Of a stretch of 6,688 nt of DNA, positions 5,482 to 6,688 are shown piece after piece. Source of the stretch: Acidobacteriota bacterium (GTDB lineage Bacteria; Acidobacteriota; Vicinamibacteria; Vicinamibacterales; Vicinamibacteraceae); the NCBI GenBank assembly GCA_023427865.1, contig JAEYZV010000555.1, forward strand, positions 1 through 6,688, in the 5' to 3' direction. The position numbers and the translations under genes are program-made. The notes under the pieces were generated by a model. That model saw nothing but the letters and a program-made list of their open reading frames with translations. It did not search any database and was not told the DNA's origin. Each line of letters opens with the position of its first letter. The stretch's first letter is position 1.

Positions 5482-6531
5482 TCAAACCCAGCCCCGACGC
5501 CGGAAGAACCAGATCATGCCGCCGCTGATCGCGAGCATCAGCAGCACGACCTCCCAGAACTGCGCGCGTTCGCCGCCCGGCATCGCCGGCAGCGCCACGT
5601 TCATCCCGTACAGGCTCGTGAGCACGGTGAGGGGCATGAAGATCGTCGCGATGAGCGTGAGCACCTTCATCACCTCGTTCATGCGGTTGGACACGAACGA
5701 GAGGTGCGCGTCGAGCACGCCGGTGACACGGTCGTGAAAGGTGTTGGCCTCGTCGGCGAGCCGGACGAGGTGATCGTGGACGTCGCGAAACTTGTAGCTG
5801 AGCGCTTCGTCGACCACCGGGAACTCCCGCCGCGCCAGCCTGGCGATCACATCACGCTGCGGCAAGACCACGCGGCGCAGCGATCCGACGTCGCGCTTGA
5901 GCGCGAGGATCTGCCGGACGATCGATTCGTTGTTGGCACTGAAGACCGCCTCCTCCAGCCCGTCGAGCCGCTCTTCCAGCTTGTCCACCTCTGGCCGGTA
6001 GTTGTCCACCATCGTGTCGACGATGCGGTGGACGAGCGGCAAGGGCCCGGAGCCGAGGACGAAGCCGTTGCGCTGGCAGATGTCCTGCACCGCCGCGACC
6101 GAGCGAGACGTGCCGTCGTGCACCGTCACGAGGTAGCTGGACCCGATGAAGAAGTCCACGTCGTGGGTCGAGAAGCCGCCCTGCAGCGTCGCGTTGAAGT
6201 CGATGCCGTGCAGGATCAGGTAGAGGTAGCCCTCGTACGGCTCGACTTTCGGGTGATGGGACTCGCCGACGGCATCTTCCACCGACAGTTCGTGGAAATG
6301 GAACACGCCGGTGAGCAGCCGACGCGTGGCGGCGGCGTCGGCGTGCCCGAGATCGGCCCACACGATCACGCCGGAGTCGGGCGCGAGCCAGGCCGGATCG
6401 ATGGCCTCGGCACGACGAGTCCGATTGCCCTCGTGAACGAAGACGGTCACGGCGTCGGCCGGATCGCGCGGCGGGACGGCCGGCATCGGCGCCGCCCTGC
6501 CCGAAGCGACGGTGGGTTCGGTGGCATCCAT
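5482..6531 (-). CDS. corA: CorA-family divalent cation (Mg2+/Co2+) channel
   Basis: Inner-membrane homopentameric channel for Mg2+ and related cations. The 349-residue product has a large cytoplasmic N-terminal domain, with a long charged helical stretch about 178-290 (for example DKLEERLDGLEEAVF, KFRDVHDHLVRLADEANTFHDR). It has two C-terminal membrane helices, about 288-308 and 325-343. The signature GMN (309-311) ends TM1 in YGMNV, and the protein closes with a basic WFFRRRGWV tail. The periplasmic loop (ALPAMPGGERAQ) lacks the MPEL sequence of the best-studied members. That loop varies among family members, so it is not evidence of lost function, though specificity (Mg, Co, Ni or Zn) stays open. 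The first 25 residues are a low-complexity Ala/Pro tail. ATG 6531 is the farthest in-frame start; no Shine-Dalgarno precedes it. The stop is one base before mutL, so the two are probably cotranscribed. Confidence 0.95.
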   Translation of the reverse strand: MDATEPTVASGRAAPMPAVPPRDPADAVTVFVHEGNRTRRAEAIDPAWLAPDSGVIVWADLGHADAAATRRLLTGVFHFHELSVEDAVGESHHPKVEPYEGYLYLILHGIDFNATLQGGFSTHDVDFFIGSSYLVTVHDGTSRSVAAVQDICQRNGFVLGSGPLPLVHRIVDTMVDNYRPEVDKLEERLDGLEEAVFSANNESIVRQILALKRDVGSLRRVVLPQRDVIARLARREFPVVDEALSYKFRDVHDHLVRLADEANTFHDRVTGVLDAHLSFVSNRMNEVMKVLTLIATIFMPLTVLTSLYGMNVALPAMPGGERAQFWEVVLLMLAISGGMIWFFRRRGWV

Positions 6532-6545
6532 GTGTCGTGCCGGGG

Positions 6546-6574
6546 CAGATACGCGCCCGGACTACCCGCAACAA
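6546..6574 (-). promoter_or_regulatory. Weak candidate promoter for corA-mutL
   Basis: On the minus strand TTGTTG (6574-6569) and TATCTG (6551-6546) are spaced exactly 17 bp apart, giving a transcript start near 6539, about 8 nt before the corA ATG. Each box matches the sigma-70 consensus at only three of six positions, so this is the best candidate rather than a confident call. A near-leaderless start would fit the missing ribosome binding site. Confidence 0.25.
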
Positions 6575-6614
6575 TAAATCAGGAGCCACCCGGCGCGTGG
6601 CCCGATGGCTCCTG
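6569..6614 (-). terminator. Leftward intrinsic terminator upstream of corA
   Basis: On the minus strand CAGGAGCCA (6614-6606) pairs perfectly with TGGCTCCTG (6588-6580) over a 17-nt loop. It is followed by ATTTATTGTTG (6579-6569), seven T in eleven in an otherwise GC-rich region. It probably ends a minus-strand transcript entering from beyond the right edge. If transcription instead starts to its right, it could act as an attenuator in a corA leader. The + strand side lacks a T-tract, so it works in one direction only. Confidence 0.6.
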
Positions 6615-6651
6615 GATGTGGTCGGTGGCGACGGCGCCGCGCGACGCCGAG

Positions 6652-6683
6652 GGCCCGCCTTCGCCTGACGGCTACGGCGGGCC
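6652..6683. repeat. Palindromic repeat at the right edge
   Basis: GGCCCGCC (6652-6659) and GGCGGGCC (6676-6683) are perfect 8-bp inverted arms. Between them GCC (6663-6665) can pair with GGC (6670-6672), giving an interrupted stem of about 32 nt. It lies in noncoding sequence close to the window end and may continue beyond it. The look is that of a dispersed intergenic palindrome, but only one copy is visible. The rest of 6615-6688 shows no gene I can support. Confidence 0.45.
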
Positions 6684-6688
6684 AGGCA

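Noticed and set aside
4356..5528. 390-codon open frame on the plus strand opposite mutL
   Set aside because: It is an Arg/His-rich shadow of the mutL ATPase domain; the mutL motifs fix the coding strand.
6532..6580. Magnesium-sensing riboswitch leader before corA
   Set aside because: The space between the terminator-like hairpin and the start is about 40 bases, too short for a known Mg2+ riboswitch, and no such fold is visible.
6615..6688. Start or end of another gene at the right edge
   Set aside because: Neither strand shows a family signature or start signal in these 74 bases, and the sequence is dominated by a palindrome.

Overview
This is a GC-rich window (roughly two-thirds or more G+C by eye) holding five protein-coding genes packed closely. 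Nothing in it is phage, plasmid or defence related. The gene set, codon bias and abundant short tandem and palindromic repeats suggest a chromosome of an Acidobacteriota-type soil bacterium, possibly Vicinamibacterales. That placement is an impression from style, not a proven assignment.

Layout: (1) + strand 2-838, the 3' part of a SpoU/TrmH-family RNA 2'-O-ribose methyltransferase gene that begins before the window. (2) + strand 831-2213, rarA, a AAA+ replication-associated recombination ATPase overlapping the methyltransferase gene by 8 bp. (3) + strand 2322-3542, a secreted ComEC-type metallo-beta-lactamase-fold hydrolase with its own apparent promoter. (4) - strand 5480-3669, mutL, convergent with gene 3. 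(5) - strand 6531-5482, corA, one base upstream of mutL, so corA-mutL looks like an operon. The last ~157 bases hold a leftward terminator-like hairpin, a weak candidate corA promoter and a palindromic repeat cut by the window edge.

Two genes serve genome maintenance: RarA acts at stalled forks and MutL in mismatch repair. MutL carries the C-terminal endonuclease motifs expected where no MutH is used. The methyltransferase modifies RNA, CorA moves divalent cations, and the exported hydrolase has no assigned substrate.

The most interesting content is repeat DNA interacting with these ordinary genes. A 78-bp element made of two opposed GTAG-footed hairpins, the architecture of a REP doublet (BIME), sits in frame inside mutL and encodes part of its interdomain linker. 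An 84-bp array of twelve 7-bp units forms the C-terminal tail of the methyltransferase. Its unit is not a multiple of three, and loss of a single unit would fuse the methyltransferase in frame to RarA. Two further heptamer tracts of a related consensus (GGCCGTC-like) lie directly after the stop codons of rarA and mutL, both in the sense orientation of the gene they follow.
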